Positions 42,296 through 50,963 are shown, numbered from the stretch's first letter. The stretch: 64,000 nucleotides of DNA from Streptomyces sp. SID12488 (GCF_010548275.1 NZ_JAAGLT010000017.1:62001-126000), one strand, 5' to 3'. The notes: generated by a model from the letters alone, not told the origin. A program made the numbers and translations.

Positions 42296-42784
42296 TCAAT
42301 GACCCGAGTGCTCCGTCAGCCGGTCCAGAAACCCTGCCTGCGCCGTCACGATCACCGCCCGGGCCTCGTCGAGGCCGAACCACCGCACCCGGTCAAGCTC
42401 GGGAAACTCCCGCTCCTGCCCCGAACCCCTGGGCCACTCCATCCGGAACGTGCCCGGCACCACGGCCGCCGGATCGAGGTCCGCCTCGATCGCCCACGCC
42501 GTGACGACCTTCCCGCCGGCCTGTCGGACCTCACCCAGCGCGACGGCCTCACCGTCGGGTGGCGCCAGCCCCAGCTCCTCCCGGAACTCCCGGCGCGCCG
42601 CTTCCCAGGCCGTTTCCCCGTCCTCGTACTCACCCTTGGGAATCGTCCAGGCCCCGGCATCGCGCCGGGCGAAGAAGGGGCCGCCCATGTGCCCGAGCAG
42701 TACCTCCAGCTCGTGGCCGGGCGCGACCTGGCGGCGGAACAGCAACAGTCCCGCGCTGCGCTTGCCCTTCGCCGCTGCCGTCAC
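42296..42784 (-). CDS. NUDIX hydrolase
   Basis: 162 aa. NUDIX box visible as GEYEDGETAWEAARREFREELG split over residues ~50-72 (key residues G, E, REFREELG). N-terminal KRSAGLLLFRRQ and WTIPKGEY are typical of the MutT-like subgroup with WTIPKGE. GTG start 42784 overlaps the stop of the DNA ligase gene (GTGA), so the two are translationally coupled, hinting at a nucleotide-clean-up role near DNA repair (inference). Confidence 0.9.
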   Translation of the reverse strand: MTAAAKGKRSAGLLLFRRQVAPGHELEVLLGHMGGPFFARRDAGAWTIPKGEYEDGETAWEAARREFREELGLAPPDGEAVALGEVRQAGGKVVTAWAIEADLDPAAVVPGTFRMEWPRGSGQEREFPELDRVRWFGLDEARAVIVTAQAGFLDRLTEHSGH

Positions 42785-44319
42785 CGCGTTGCCTCCGGGT
42801 GCGCGGCCAGCAGGGTCTGGACGGTGTCGGCCTCGTCCGGGGTCTTGTCCTCGCGGTAACGGACGACACGGGCGAAGCGGAGGGTGACGCCGGCCGGATA
42901 ACGGGTGGAGCGCTGGAGACCGTCGTAGGCGATCTCGACGACCAGTTCCGGGCGTACGGTCACCACCCAGCCGTCGTCCGACACGGCCAGCGCCTGGAGC
43001 CGCTCGGTCTGCCAGGTCAGCATCGCGTCCGTCATGCCCTTGAAGGTCTTGCCGAGCATGGCGAAGGAACCGTCGCGGTTACGGGCTGCGAGGTGGAGGT
43101 TCGACAGCTTGCCGGTACGGCGTCCGTGACCCCACTCGGCCGCCAGCACCACCAGGTCGAGCGTGTGCACGGGTTTGACCTTCAGCCAGGCCGCACCGCG
43201 CCGGCCCGCGCTGTAGGGGGCGTCGAGGGCCTTGACCACGACGCCCTCGTGGCCGCGCGCGAGGGTGTCGGCGAGGAACTTCTCGGCGGCGGGGAGGTCG
43301 GCGGCGCCACCGGCCGGCAGGCGCCGCACCCGCATCGGCTCGGGGACCAGACGGGCCAGGGCGGTGTGCCGCTCGGCGAAGGGGAGGTCGAGGAGGTCGT
43401 GGCCGTCGACCGACAGCGCGTCGAAGAAGACGGGGAAGACGGGTGTCTCCCGGGCCGCCGTCTCCACGTCCACGCGGGAGCCGACGCGGCCGGCGGTCTC
43501 CTGGAAGGAACGCGCGCGCCCGGCCGCGTCGAGGGCGATCACCTCGCCGTCCAGGATGAACCGCTCGCCTCTCAACGCCCTTGCGGCGATGGTCAGTTCG
43601 GGCAGCCGGTCGGTGATGTCGTCGAGGGTGCGGGTGTAGAGCCGTACGTCGTCGCCGTCGCGGTGGACCTGGACCCGGATGCCGTCCAGTTTCTCCTCGA
43701 CGGCGCAGGCCCCGAGCTTCCCGACGGCCTCCGCCACCGAGGAGGCGCTGTGCGCGAGCATCGGCAGGACGGGGCGGCCGACGGTGAGCCGGAAACGGGC
43801 GAGGGCCGCCGGTCCGTCGGCCAGCAGGGCCTGCGCGACGGGCTGGATCGCACCCGCGAGCATCACCGCGCGCCGTACGTCCGCGGGCGGTGCGCCGGTG
43901 GCTGTCGCCAGGCCCTCCACGGCCACGGCGTCCAGGGCGCCCTGCCGTACCTCACCCGTGATCAGCGCGAACAGGAACCGCTGCTCGCCCTCGGTGGCCG
44001 CCGCCAGCAACTCGCCCACCAGCCGCCTGCGTTCGGCCTGCGAGCCGGCTCCGGTGACCGCGCCGATCGCGGTGAGCCGGGAGTCGACGCCCCGTACGGT
44101 GAGGGAGGGCTCGGCGGCGCCGGGAACCTGCTGGTCCAGCACCTTCCAGCCGATGCCGAGCCGTCCCTGTGGCAGGCGTCCGGCGAGGTACGGGATGACG
44201 ATCGGCACGTCGTCGGCGTCGGTGTCCCGGAACAGTTCGGCGAGCAGTGCGATCTTGCGGGACCGGGCGGAGGTGGCGGCGACCTCCTGGGACACATGGG
44301 CGAGCCGGGTCAGCAGCAT
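42781..44319 (-). CDS. ATP-dependent DNA ligase (LigB-like)
   Basis: 512 aa. Adenylation Lys210 in VEEKLDGIRVQVHRDGD, further motifs ILDGEVIALD, FPVFFDALSVDGHDLL, HEGVVVKALDAPYSAGRRGA and AWLKVKPVHTLDLVVLA. N-terminal ~200 residues are a helical DNA-binding domain as in mycobacterial LigB. Not the essential NAD ligase; likely repair. ATG 44319, first gene of the ligase-NUDIX pair. Confidence 0.92.
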   Translation of the reverse strand: MLLTRLAHVSQEVAATSARSRKIALLAELFRDTDADDVPIVIPYLAGRLPQGRLGIGWKVLDQQVPGAAEPSLTVRGVDSRLTAIGAVTGAGSQAERRRLVGELLAAATEGEQRFLFALITGEVRQGALDAVAVEGLATATGAPPADVRRAVMLAGAIQPVAQALLADGPAALARFRLTVGRPVLPMLAHSASSVAEAVGKLGACAVEEKLDGIRVQVHRDGDDVRLYTRTLDDITDRLPELTIAARALRGERFILDGEVIALDAAGRARSFQETAGRVGSRVDVETAARETPVFPVFFDALSVDGHDLLDLPFAERHTALARLVPEPMRVRRLPAGGAADLPAAEKFLADTLARGHEGVVVKALDAPYSAGRRGAAWLKVKPVHTLDLVVLAAEWGHGRRTGKLSNLHLAARNRDGSFAMLGKTFKGMTDAMLTWQTERLQALAVSDDGWVVTVRPELVVEIAYDGLQRSTRYPAGVTLRFARVVRYREDKTPDEADTVQTLLAAHPEATR

Positions 44320-44409
44320 GCAGCCATGGTGCAACGGGGGTGGCGGATGCACATCTGGGCGGGGGGCCTGGCTTTCTCGCCCCCGCCGCCCCTACCCGTC
44401 CCATCCCGT

Positions 44410-44480
44410 TCCCGGGGGCTGCGCCCCCAGCCCCCCCTTCGCGCCGAAAGCGCTCGTCCTCAAACGCCGGACGGGCTGAA
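44410..44480. repeat. Third dispersed repeat family, overlapping a gene end
   Basis: CCGGGGGCTGCGCCCCCAG hairpin (44412-44430) followed by GTCCTCAAACGCCGGACGG and GCTGAA. I recognise both parts as very common 3'-end repeats of Streptomyces. The right part supplies the last five codons and stop of the flavoprotein gene at 44460. Confidence 0.7.
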
Positions 44481-45398
44481 ATGCACCAGGTCCGCCACGA
44501 TTGCGGTGGCCGCGCGATATCCGCCGCTCGCCGCGTGGACGACCTGTTCCGCGAAGCCGATCGCGTTGCCCGCCGCCCAGACGCCGGGCACGGTCGTCAG
44601 GCCCGTCACGTCGACCTTCGGGTACGTCCCGAACGGGGTTTCCGCCAGTTCGGCGCCCAGGTTCTCGAAGAGGGCGTTGCGCGGAACGGCGCGCGGGGCG
44701 ACGAACAGGATCTCGCGGGCATGAGCGGTGCCGTCCGTGAGGCGTACACCGGTGAGGCGGTCGTCGTCGGTCGTCAGGGACGCGACCTCACCGGGGACCA
44801 CCGCGACGCCCGCCGCGGCCAGCCTGCGCAGGTCCTCGTCGGTGAGTTCCGACTCCGCGACGGTGTGCAGGAACAGCGTCACGTCCTTCGACCACCGGGT
44901 GACCAGCAGCGCCTGGTGCACGCTCGCGGGCGTCGAGGCCAGCACGCCGAACGCCCGGTCCCGTACCTCCCAGCCGTGGCAGAACGGGCAGTGGATCACG
45001 TCCCGGCCGAAGTGCTCGGCGACGCCCGGGACGGCGGGGAGCTCGTCCCGCAGCCCCGTGGCGATGACAAGCCGTCCGGCGCGCACCGTCCTGCCACCGT
45101 TCGCCAGCGTCACCGTGAAGTCCCCGCCCTTCGTGACGGCCACCGCCCTGTCCCGGACCAGCTCCACCCCGTACCGCGCGATCTCCTCGCGGCCCAGCGC
45201 CAGGAACTCGGCCGGCGGCATGCCGTCGCGGGACAGATAGCCCTGCATGTGCGCCGCCGGTGCGTTGCGCGGCTCGCCCGCGTCGACGACCAGCGTGCGG
45301 CAGCGGGCCCGGCCGAGGACCAGCGCGGCGGACAGTCCGGCCGCGCCGCCTCCGATGACGACAACCTCGTACATGTCGGTCCTGTGCTCTGCGGTCAT
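44460..45398 (-). CDS. Thioredoxin-reductase-like FAD-dependent oxidoreductase
   Basis: 312 aa from ATG 45398, preceded by a perfect GGAGGTGGTCACC. FAD site YEVVVIGGGAAGLSAALVLG, redox pair in VIHCPFCHGWEVRD (CPFC instead of the CATC of TrxB), second nucleotide-site region, and C-terminal PGVWAAGNAIGFAEQVVHAA. No thioredoxin gene adjacent, so the partner may be a small molecule or other disulphide. The C-terminal FSPSGV comes from a dispersed repeat. Divergent from an XRE-cupin regulator. Confidence 0.88.
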   Translation of the reverse strand: MTAEHRTDMYEVVVIGGGAAGLSAALVLGRARCRTLVVDAGEPRNAPAAHMQGYLSRDGMPPAEFLALGREEIARYGVELVRDRAVAVTKGGDFTVTLANGGRTVRAGRLVIATGLRDELPAVPGVAEHFGRDVIHCPFCHGWEVRDRAFGVLASTPASVHQALLVTRWSKDVTLFLHTVAESELTDEDLRRLAAAGVAVVPGEVASLTTDDDRLTGVRLTDGTAHAREILFVAPRAVPRNALFENLGAELAETPFGTYPKVDVTGLTTVPGVWAAGNAIGFAEQVVHAASGGYRAATAIVADLVHFSPSGV

Positions 45399-45440
45399 GG
45401 TGACCACCTCCACCCCGACCGTCGCTCGTGCGCTGCCGTA

Positions 45441-45471
45441 TTGACAAACCTGTTTGCCGAAACTGCAATAG
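45441..45471 (+). promoter_or_regulatory. Promoter of XRE-cupin gene with overlapping palindrome
   Basis: TTGACA (45441-45446), 17-nt spacer, TGCAAT (45464-45469), which puts the transcription start about at the ATG (45476): a leaderless message. CAAAC-CT-GTTTG (45445-45456) overlaps the -35 and lies between the two divergent genes, a likely operator for autoregulation. Confidence 0.6.
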
Positions 45472-45475
45472 CCGT

Positions 45476-46117
45476 ATGGATGCCACAACCGATGCCACAA
45501 CCGATGTCAGGACCGATGTCACGGCTGACGACGACACCGACCACGTCCTCGCGGAGGTGGGACCCCGGCTGCGACGCATCCGCAAGGAGCGCGGCGCGAC
45601 CCTCGCGGGGCTGTCGGCCACGACCGGTATCTCCGTCAGTACGTTGTCCCGGCTCGAGGCAGGGCTGCGGCGCCCGAGCCTGGAACTGCTGCTGCCCATC
45701 GCACGTGCACATCAGGTGCCGCTCGACGAGCTGGTCGGCGCCCCGCCCGTCGGTGATCCCCGGGTGCGGGCCAAGCCGATCGTGCGGCACGGGCGGACGT
45801 ATCTCCCGCTCACCCGGCAGCCGGGCGGACTCCAGGCGTTCAAGGTGATCCTGCCCGTGATCAACGAGGAACCCGAGGCGCGGACGCACGAGGGGTACGA
45901 GTGGCTGTACGTGCTGTCGGGGCGGCTCCGGGTGGTGCTCGGGGAGCACGACGTGGTGCTCGAGCCGGGGGAGGCCGCCGAGTTCGACACCCGGGTGCCG
46001 CACTGGTTTGGGGCGGTGGGGGAGGGGCCCGCGGAGTTCCTCAGCCTGTTCGGGCCGCAGGGGGAGCGGATGCACGTACGGGCGCGGCCCACCCGTACGA
46101 AAGGGTCGCGATCGTGA
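45476..46117 (+). CDS. XRE-family regulator with cupin domain
   Basis: 213 aa. N-terminal Asp/Thr-rich ~25 residues, HTH (LRRIRKERGATLAGLSATTG, SVSTLSRLEAGLRRP), then a cupin (HEGYEWLYVLSGRLRVVLGE, EPGEAAEFDTRVPHWFGAVG). Such PuuR-like regulators sense small ligands through the cupin. Divergent from the flavoprotein gene and probably controls it. No Shine-Dalgarno; promoter spacing indicates leaderless translation from ATG 45476. Confidence 0.9.
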   Translation: MDATTDATTDVRTDVTADDDTDHVLAEVGPRLRRIRKERGATLAGLSATTGISVSTLSRLEAGLRRPSLELLLPIARAHQVPLDELVGAPPVGDPRVRAKPIVRHGRTYLPLTRQPGGLQAFKVILPVINEEPEARTHEGYEWLYVLSGRLRVVLGEHDVVLEPGEAAEFDTRVPHWFGAVGEGPAEFLSLFGPQGERMHVRARPTRTKGSRS

Positions 46118-46187
46118 CTTAGAGCGTGACGTGGACCGTGACGTACGCGACTGTCGCGGACCGGTTCTCGACGGTTCCCTGATCTGC

Positions 46188-46211
46188 AAGCGACCGCTTA
46201 GTATGCGGTCG
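46188..46211. promoter_or_regulatory. Palindromic operator upstream of the quinone oxidoreductase operon
   Basis: CGACCGC-TTAGTAT-GCGGTCG (46191-46211), perfect 7-bp arms, overlapping a second palindrome AAGCG-AC-CGCTT (46188-46199). Lies 48 nt before the operon's first start. The style fits a TetR-type acyl-CoA regulator encoded elsewhere. Confidence 0.55.
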
Positions 46212-46258
46212 AGCCCGGTCAGCCGAACAAGACGAACGCAGTCCCGTGGAGGCCCCCC

Positions 46259-47236
46259 ATGCAGGCATGGCAAGTGCACCAGAACGGTGAGCCGGGCGAG
46301 GTGATGGTCCTCGGTGAGGTGGAGCGGCCGGTGCCCGCCGAGGGCCAGGTCCTGCTGAAGGTGCGTGCCGCGACGATCAACTTCCCGGACGTCCTGATGT
46401 GCCGTGGGGAGTACCAGGTCAGGCCGCCGCTGCCGTTCACTCCAGGGGTGGAGATCTGCGGCGAGACCGAGGACGGCCGCCGGGTGATCGGCAACCCCGT
46501 GCTCCCGCACGGCGGTTTCGCCGAGTACGTGGTGGCGGACCCCCGTGGGCTGTTCACGGCCCCCGAGTCGCTGGACGACGCCGAGGCCGCCTCCCTCCTC
46601 ATCGGCTATCAGACGGGCTGGTTCGGCCTGCACCGCCGGGCCGCCCTTGAGGCCGGCGAGACGCTGCTCGTGCATGCCGCCGCGGGCGGGGTCGGCAGCG
46701 CCGCCGTACAGCTCGGGAAGGCCGCCGGAGCCACCGTCATCGGTGTCGTGGGCGGGGCCGAGAAGGTGTCCGTGGCGCGGGAGCTGGGCTGCGACGTCGT
46801 CATCGACCGGCGTACGGAGAACGTCGTCGGGGCGGTGAAGGAAGCCACCGGTGGGCGTGGTGTCGACGTGGTCTACGACCCGGTCGGCGGGGAGGCCTAC
46901 ACCCAGTCCACCAAGGTCGTCGCCTTCGAGGGGCGGATCGTCGTTGTCGGGTTCGCCAGTGGGGCCATTCCCAGTCCCGGGCTCAACCACGCCCTGGTGA
47001 AGAATTACTCGATCCTGGGCCTGCACTGGGGCCTGTACAACACCAAGAACCCCAAGCTCGTCCAGCACTGCCACGAACAGCTCACCGAGCTGGCCGCCCG
47101 GGGCGCGATCAAGCCGCTGGTGAGCGAGCGCGTGCCGCTGGGCGGGGCCTCGGCCGCCGTGCAGCGCGTCGCCGACGGGGTCACCACCGGCCGGGTCGCG
47201 GTGCTGCCCTCGCTGGAGAACGGAGCCGCCGCATGA
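46259..47236 (+). CDS. NADPH:quinone oxidoreductase / MDR-family dehydrogenase
   Basis: 325 aa medium-chain reductase without structural zinc cysteines. TINFPDVLMCRGEYQVRPPL, FTPGVEICGE, nucleotide site LLVHAAAGGVGSAAVQLGKA, GGRGVDVVYDPVGGE. Reduces quinones or enoyl groups with NADPH. First gene of a three-gene operon with two acyl-CoA dehydrogenases, ATGA-coupled to the next; may act on the same acyl-CoA pathway. Confidence 0.9.
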   Translation: MQAWQVHQNGEPGEVMVLGEVERPVPAEGQVLLKVRAATINFPDVLMCRGEYQVRPPLPFTPGVEICGETEDGRRVIGNPVLPHGGFAEYVVADPRGLFTAPESLDDAEAASLLIGYQTGWFGLHRRAALEAGETLLVHAAAGGVGSAAVQLGKAAGATVIGVVGGAEKVSVARELGCDVVIDRRTENVVGAVKEATGGRGVDVVYDPVGGEAYTQSTKVVAFEGRIVVVGFASGAIPSPGLNHALVKNYSILGLHWGLYNTKNPKLVQHCHEQLTELAARGAIKPLVSERVPLGGASAAVQRVADGVTTGRVAVLPSLENGAAA

Positions 47237-48414
47237 CCGACGCAGCTGAACTCACCCGACTGACCCGGGAGTTGCTGGCCGCGCATCCGCCTGCCAGTAC
47301 CGACCGGCTCGACTTCCTCAAGGCCCGCTTCGACGCCGGGCTCGCCTGGGTGCACTACCCGGAAGGGCTGGGCGGGCTCGGTGCGCCGCGCACCCTCCAG
47401 GCCGTCGTGGACGCCGAGTTGGCGGCTGCCGGGGCTCCCGACAACGACCCCCGGCGCATCGGCATCGGTCTGGGAATGGCCGCGCCGACCATCCTCGGCT
47501 TCGGCACGGAGGAGCAGAAGCGGAAGTTCCTCCGGCCGCTGTGGGTGGGGGAGGAGGTCTGGTGCCAGCTGTTCTCCGAGCCGGGAGCTGGATCCGACCT
47601 GGCCGCGCTGGGGACGAGGGCCGTCCGTTCCGGGGACAACTGGATCGTCAACGGGCAGAAGGTGTGGACGTCCAGTGCCCATCTCGCCCGCTGGGCCATC
47701 CTCATCGCACGCACCGATCCGGACGTGCCCAAGCACAAGGGCATCACGTACTTCCTCTGCGACATGACCGACCCCGGTGTCGAGGTCCGGCCGCTGCGCC
47801 AGATCACCGGCGAGGCCGAGTTCAACGAGGTGTTCCTGACCGACGTCCGCATCCCGGACGCCCATCGGCTCGGCGAGGTCGGCGACGGCTGGCGGGTCGC
47901 ACAGACCACGCTGAACAACGAGCGCGTGGCCATCGGCGGTATGCGCATCCCGCGTGAGGGCGGCATGATCGGGCCCGTCGCCACGGCATGGCGCGAACGC
48001 CCCGAACTGCGCACCCACGATCTGCACCAGCGGCTGCTGAAGCTGTGGGTGGAGGCCGAGGTCGCCCGGCTGACCGGGGAGCGGACACGCCAGCAACTCG
48101 TCGCCGGCCAGCCCGGCCCGGAGGGCGCCGGTCTGAAGCTCTCCTTCGCCCGCCTCAACCAGGAGATCAGCGGCCTGGAGGTCGAACTCCTCGGTGAGGA
48201 GGGCCTGTTGTACGAGGACTGGACCATGCGCCGGCCCGAACTGGTGGACTTCGTCGGTCGTGACGCCGGCTACCGCTACCTCCGGTCCAAGGGCAACAGC
48301 ATCGAGGGCGGGACCAGCGAGGTACTGCTGAACATCGTCGCCGAACGCGTCCTGGGCCTGCCCAGCGAACCGCGCACCGACAAGGACGTCGCCTGGAAGG
48401 ACCTCGCCCGATGA
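47233..48414 (+). CDS. Acyl-CoA dehydrogenase, FAD-motif-bearing subunit
   Basis: 393 aa. Canonical FAD/substrate features: CQLFSEPGAGSDLAALGTRA, NGQKVWTSSAHLARWAILIA, DPGVEVRPLRQITGEAEFNE and a C-terminal EGGTSEVLLNIVAERVLGLP. ATGA overlaps on both sides. Probably forms a mixed complex with the next gene product, as heteromeric FadE pairs of actinobacterial steroid catabolism do (inference). Confidence 0.9.
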   Translation: MTDAAELTRLTRELLAAHPPASTDRLDFLKARFDAGLAWVHYPEGLGGLGAPRTLQAVVDAELAAAGAPDNDPRRIGIGLGMAAPTILGFGTEEQKRKFLRPLWVGEEVWCQLFSEPGAGSDLAALGTRAVRSGDNWIVNGQKVWTSSAHLARWAILIARTDPDVPKHKGITYFLCDMTDPGVEVRPLRQITGEAEFNEVFLTDVRIPDAHRLGEVGDGWRVAQTTLNNERVAIGGMRIPREGGMIGPVATAWRERPELRTHDLHQRLLKLWVEAEVARLTGERTRQQLVAGQPGPEGAGLKLSFARLNQEISGLEVELLGEEGLLYEDWTMRRPELVDFVGRDAGYRYLRSKGNSIEGGTSEVLLNIVAERVLGLPSEPRTDKDVAWKDLAR

Positions 48415-49529
48415 GTACGCCGAGCACCGCGAGCACCGAGCCCGACCTGCTGTACTCGGAGGACGAAGAGGCACTGCGCGCCGCCGTCCGGGACCTGCTC
48501 ACCGACCACTGCGATCCGGCCGGCGTGATCACCCGCATGGAGACGGACGCCCCGCACGACCTCTCCCTGTGGAAGTCCCTCGCCGAAGGCATGGGCCTTG
48601 CCGGTCTCCTGGTGCCGGAGGAGCAGGGTGGCCAGGGCGCCTCGCACCGTGAAGTCGCCGTCGTGCTGGAGGAGTTGGGGCGCGCCGTCGCCCCCGTCCC
48701 CTACCTCACGAGTGCCGTCGTCGCCACCGAGGCGCTGCTGGCCGGTACGGGCGACGCGGCGGGCGAGCTGCTCACCGCTCTTGCCTCCGGCCGGACTGTC
48801 GGCGCCCTCGCCGTCGCGCTGAACGTGGCTCCCGGGGGCGCCTATAAGGTCGTCTCGCACGAAGGGGGCCTGCTGCACGGTGAGTTGACCGGCATCGCGG
48901 ACGCGACGGCCGCCGACGTCCTGCTGGTTCCGGCCGACGACGGCGGGCTGTACGCGGTGTCCACCGACGCGGACGCCGTCACCGTCACCCCGCAGGTCTC
49001 CCTGGACCTCACCCGGCCGGTCGCCACGGTCACCTTCGACGGAGCGTCGGCCCGGCTGCTGGGCGACGCCGAACCCGCCGTACGGCGTGCGCTGCGGACC
49101 GGGGCCGGACTGCTCGCCTCCGAGCAACTCGGGCTCGCCGAATGGGCGTTGACCGAGACCGTGCGCTATCTGAAGGACCGCAAGCAGTTCAACCGGCCCG
49201 TCGGCGGCTTCCAGGCCGTCAAGCACCGGCTGGCCCAGCTCTGGCTGGAGGTCGTCGGCCTGCGCGCGGCTGCCCGGAGCGCGGCGGACGCCCTCGCCAC
49301 GGGCAGCGCGGACTCCGACGTCGCGGTCGCCGTCGCCCAGTCCTACGCGGCTCCCGTGGCTGTCCGGGCCGCCGAGGAGGCACTCCAGCTGCACGGCGGC
49401 CTCGGTATGACCTGGGAGCACCCGACCCACCTGTGCCTCAAGCGTGCCAAGGCCGACTCGATCGCGTACGGCACGTCCGGCGTCCACCGGACCGCCCTCG
49501 CCGAACTGGTCGACCTGCGTACCCCCTGA
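48411..49529 (+). CDS. Acyl-CoA dehydrogenase-like partner subunit, FAD motif absent
   Basis: 372 aa with ACAD fold: N-terminal GLAGLLVPEEQGGQGASHRE and C-terminal RYLKDRKQFNRPVGGFQAVK, LQLHGGLGMTWEHPTHLCLK. The mid-domain lacks the EPGAGSD and GxKxW(I/T) stretches and the end reads YGTSGVHRTALAEL rather than EGTSEIQ. This is the pattern of the non-catalytic half of heterotetrameric ACADs. Followed by a terminator. Confidence 0.85.
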   Translation: MSTPSTASTEPDLLYSEDEEALRAAVRDLLTDHCDPAGVITRMETDAPHDLSLWKSLAEGMGLAGLLVPEEQGGQGASHREVAVVLEELGRAVAPVPYLTSAVVATEALLAGTGDAAGELLTALASGRTVGALAVALNVAPGGAYKVVSHEGGLLHGELTGIADATAADVLLVPADDGGLYAVSTDADAVTVTPQVSLDLTRPVATVTFDGASARLLGDAEPAVRRALRTGAGLLASEQLGLAEWALTETVRYLKDRKQFNRPVGGFQAVKHRLAQLWLEVVGLRAAARSAADALATGSADSDVAVAVAQSYAAPVAVRAAEEALQLHGGLGMTWEHPTHLCLKRAKADSIAYGTSGVHRTALAELVDLRTP

Positions 49530-49551
49530 CGGACCTCTCCCGTACGGCGAA

Positions 49552-49584
49552 AGCCCGCCCCTCTGCCCCACCGAGGAGCGGGCT
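49552..49584 (+). terminator. Terminator of the oxidoreductase/ACAD operon
   Basis: AGCCCGCCCCTC (49552-49563) pairs with GAGGAGCGGGCT (49573-49584), one mismatch in 12 bp, 9-nt loop, followed by TCTTCGTG. Begins 22 nt after the operon's last stop. Confidence 0.8.
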
Positions 49585-49773
49585 TCTTCGTGCGCGCGCG
49601 GCGCGGACGACATGAACACGCAGCGGCACCAGTGAACGCACAGCGGCAAGTCGGCCAACTCCCCTGCCGAGGCCTGCTGCTGGGCCCCGCCCGGCCCGCA
49701 TACTCGCGGGAGCGTCGTTCCTCGGTCAGCTTCAGAGTCAACCCCACATGAACTCCAGCCAGGGAGGCAGCGC

Positions 49774-50637
49774 ATGGCCCTCACCACCCGTCGCAGAGCT
49801 CTCACCGCCTTCGGCGCGGCCCTCGCGGGCACCGTCGTCCTGCCCGCCGCGCGCGCCCTCGCGGGCGAACCGACGTACGGTCCACGCCCGTTGTGGCGCG
49901 CCCACGCCCACAACGACTACGAGCACCCCCGCCCTCTCCTCGACGCCCTCGACCACCGCTTCGGCAGCGTCGAGGCCGACATCTACCTCGTGGGCGACCA
50001 GCTCCTCGTCGCTCACGACCCCGGGGACCTCGACCCGGCCCGTACCCTCGAATCGCTCTACCTCGACACCCTCGCCGCACGTGTGAAGGCCAACCACGGC
50101 TCCGTGTACCGGGGTTACCGCCGGCCGCTCCAGCTCCTGATCGACATCAAGACCGAGGGCTCGTCTACGTATCTCGAACTCGACCGCCATCTCCGCCGCT
50201 ACCGGGGCCTGTTCACCACGTACGCCCACGGCCGTGTCCATCCCGGGCCGGTCACCGCCGTGATCTCCGGCGACCGGGCCGCGCGGGTGCCCATGGAGGC
50301 GCAGAGCGTACGGCGGGCCTTCTATGACGGGCGCCTCGCCGACCTCGGCACCGCGGCGCCGGCCTCCTTCGTGCCGCTGATCTCCGACAACTGGACACTC
50401 AACTTCACCTGGCCGGGTCTCGGTCCGTTCCCGGACGCCGAGCGCGCCCGGCTGAACGGCATCGTGTCGGCGGCCCACACCCGCGGGCAGCAGGTGCGAT
50501 TCTGGGCCACGCCCGATGTGGCCGGCCCCGCCCGGGACGCGCTGTGGGGTGAGCTCCTCGCCGCCGGCGTCGACTACCTCAACACGGACGACCTGGCCGG
50601 GCTCGAAGCGTTCCTCGACGCCCGGAGCGCCGCGTAG
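49774..50637 (+). CDS. Secreted PI-PLC/GDPD-like phosphodiesterase
   Basis: 287 aa. Twin-arginine-like signal TTRRRALTAFGAALAGTVVL, cleaved near ALAGE. Catalytic-like motif WRAHAHNDYEHPRPLLDAL, SVEADIYLVGDQLLVAHDPG and LLIDIKTEGSSTYLE; TIM-barrel family of phosphatidylinositol phospholipase C / glycerophosphodiesterases. C-terminal GVDYLNTDDLAGLEAFL is characteristic. Probably hydrolyses an extracellular phosphodiester; substrate unknown. Confidence 0.85.
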   Translation: MALTTRRRALTAFGAALAGTVVLPAARALAGEPTYGPRPLWRAHAHNDYEHPRPLLDALDHRFGSVEADIYLVGDQLLVAHDPGDLDPARTLESLYLDTLAARVKANHGSVYRGYRRPLQLLIDIKTEGSSTYLELDRHLRRYRGLFTTYAHGRVHPGPVTAVISGDRAARVPMEAQSVRRAFYDGRLADLGTAAPASFVPLISDNWTLNFTWPGLGPFPDAERARLNGIVSAAHTRGQQVRFWATPDVAGPARDALWGELLAAGVDYLNTDDLAGLEAFLDARSAA

Positions 50638-50750
50638 ACGTCACGAGAGACCACACGTTCGGCGGACACGTCAGCCGCACGGACGAACCCTGCGTTACGT
50701 CACACTTGCGGCCGAAAGCCGTGAAGTGGACGTGGTGGAGGAGGTTGACG

Positions 50751-50945
50751 ATGGCTATTTCCATCTCGGTGGTGGTGCTGCTCCTGATCCTGGCGGTGGC
50801 CTTCCTGCGCAACGGCGCGCTGAAGCCCAGCCATGCCGTGGTCTGTGTACTGCTCGGGTTCTATCTGGCCAGTACGAACGTGGCGCCGACGATCCACAGC
50901 GGGATCACGGCGACGGCGGACATCGTGAGCAGCCTCAAGCCCTGA
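50751..50945 (+). CDS. 64-aa conserved membrane protein
   Basis: MAISISVVVLLLILAVAFLR, then KPSHAVVCVLLGFYLASTNV and an extracellular-type tail. Two hydrophobic segments. Strong ribosome site (GGAGGAGG, 50737-50744). Recurrent small protein type in Streptomyces by my recollection; function unknown. Confidence 0.72.
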   Translation: MAISISVVVLLLILAVAFLRNGALKPSHAVVCVLLGFYLASTNVAPTIHSGITATADIVSSLKP

Positions 50946-50963
50946 TGTCGGGGCGGCAGGCTG

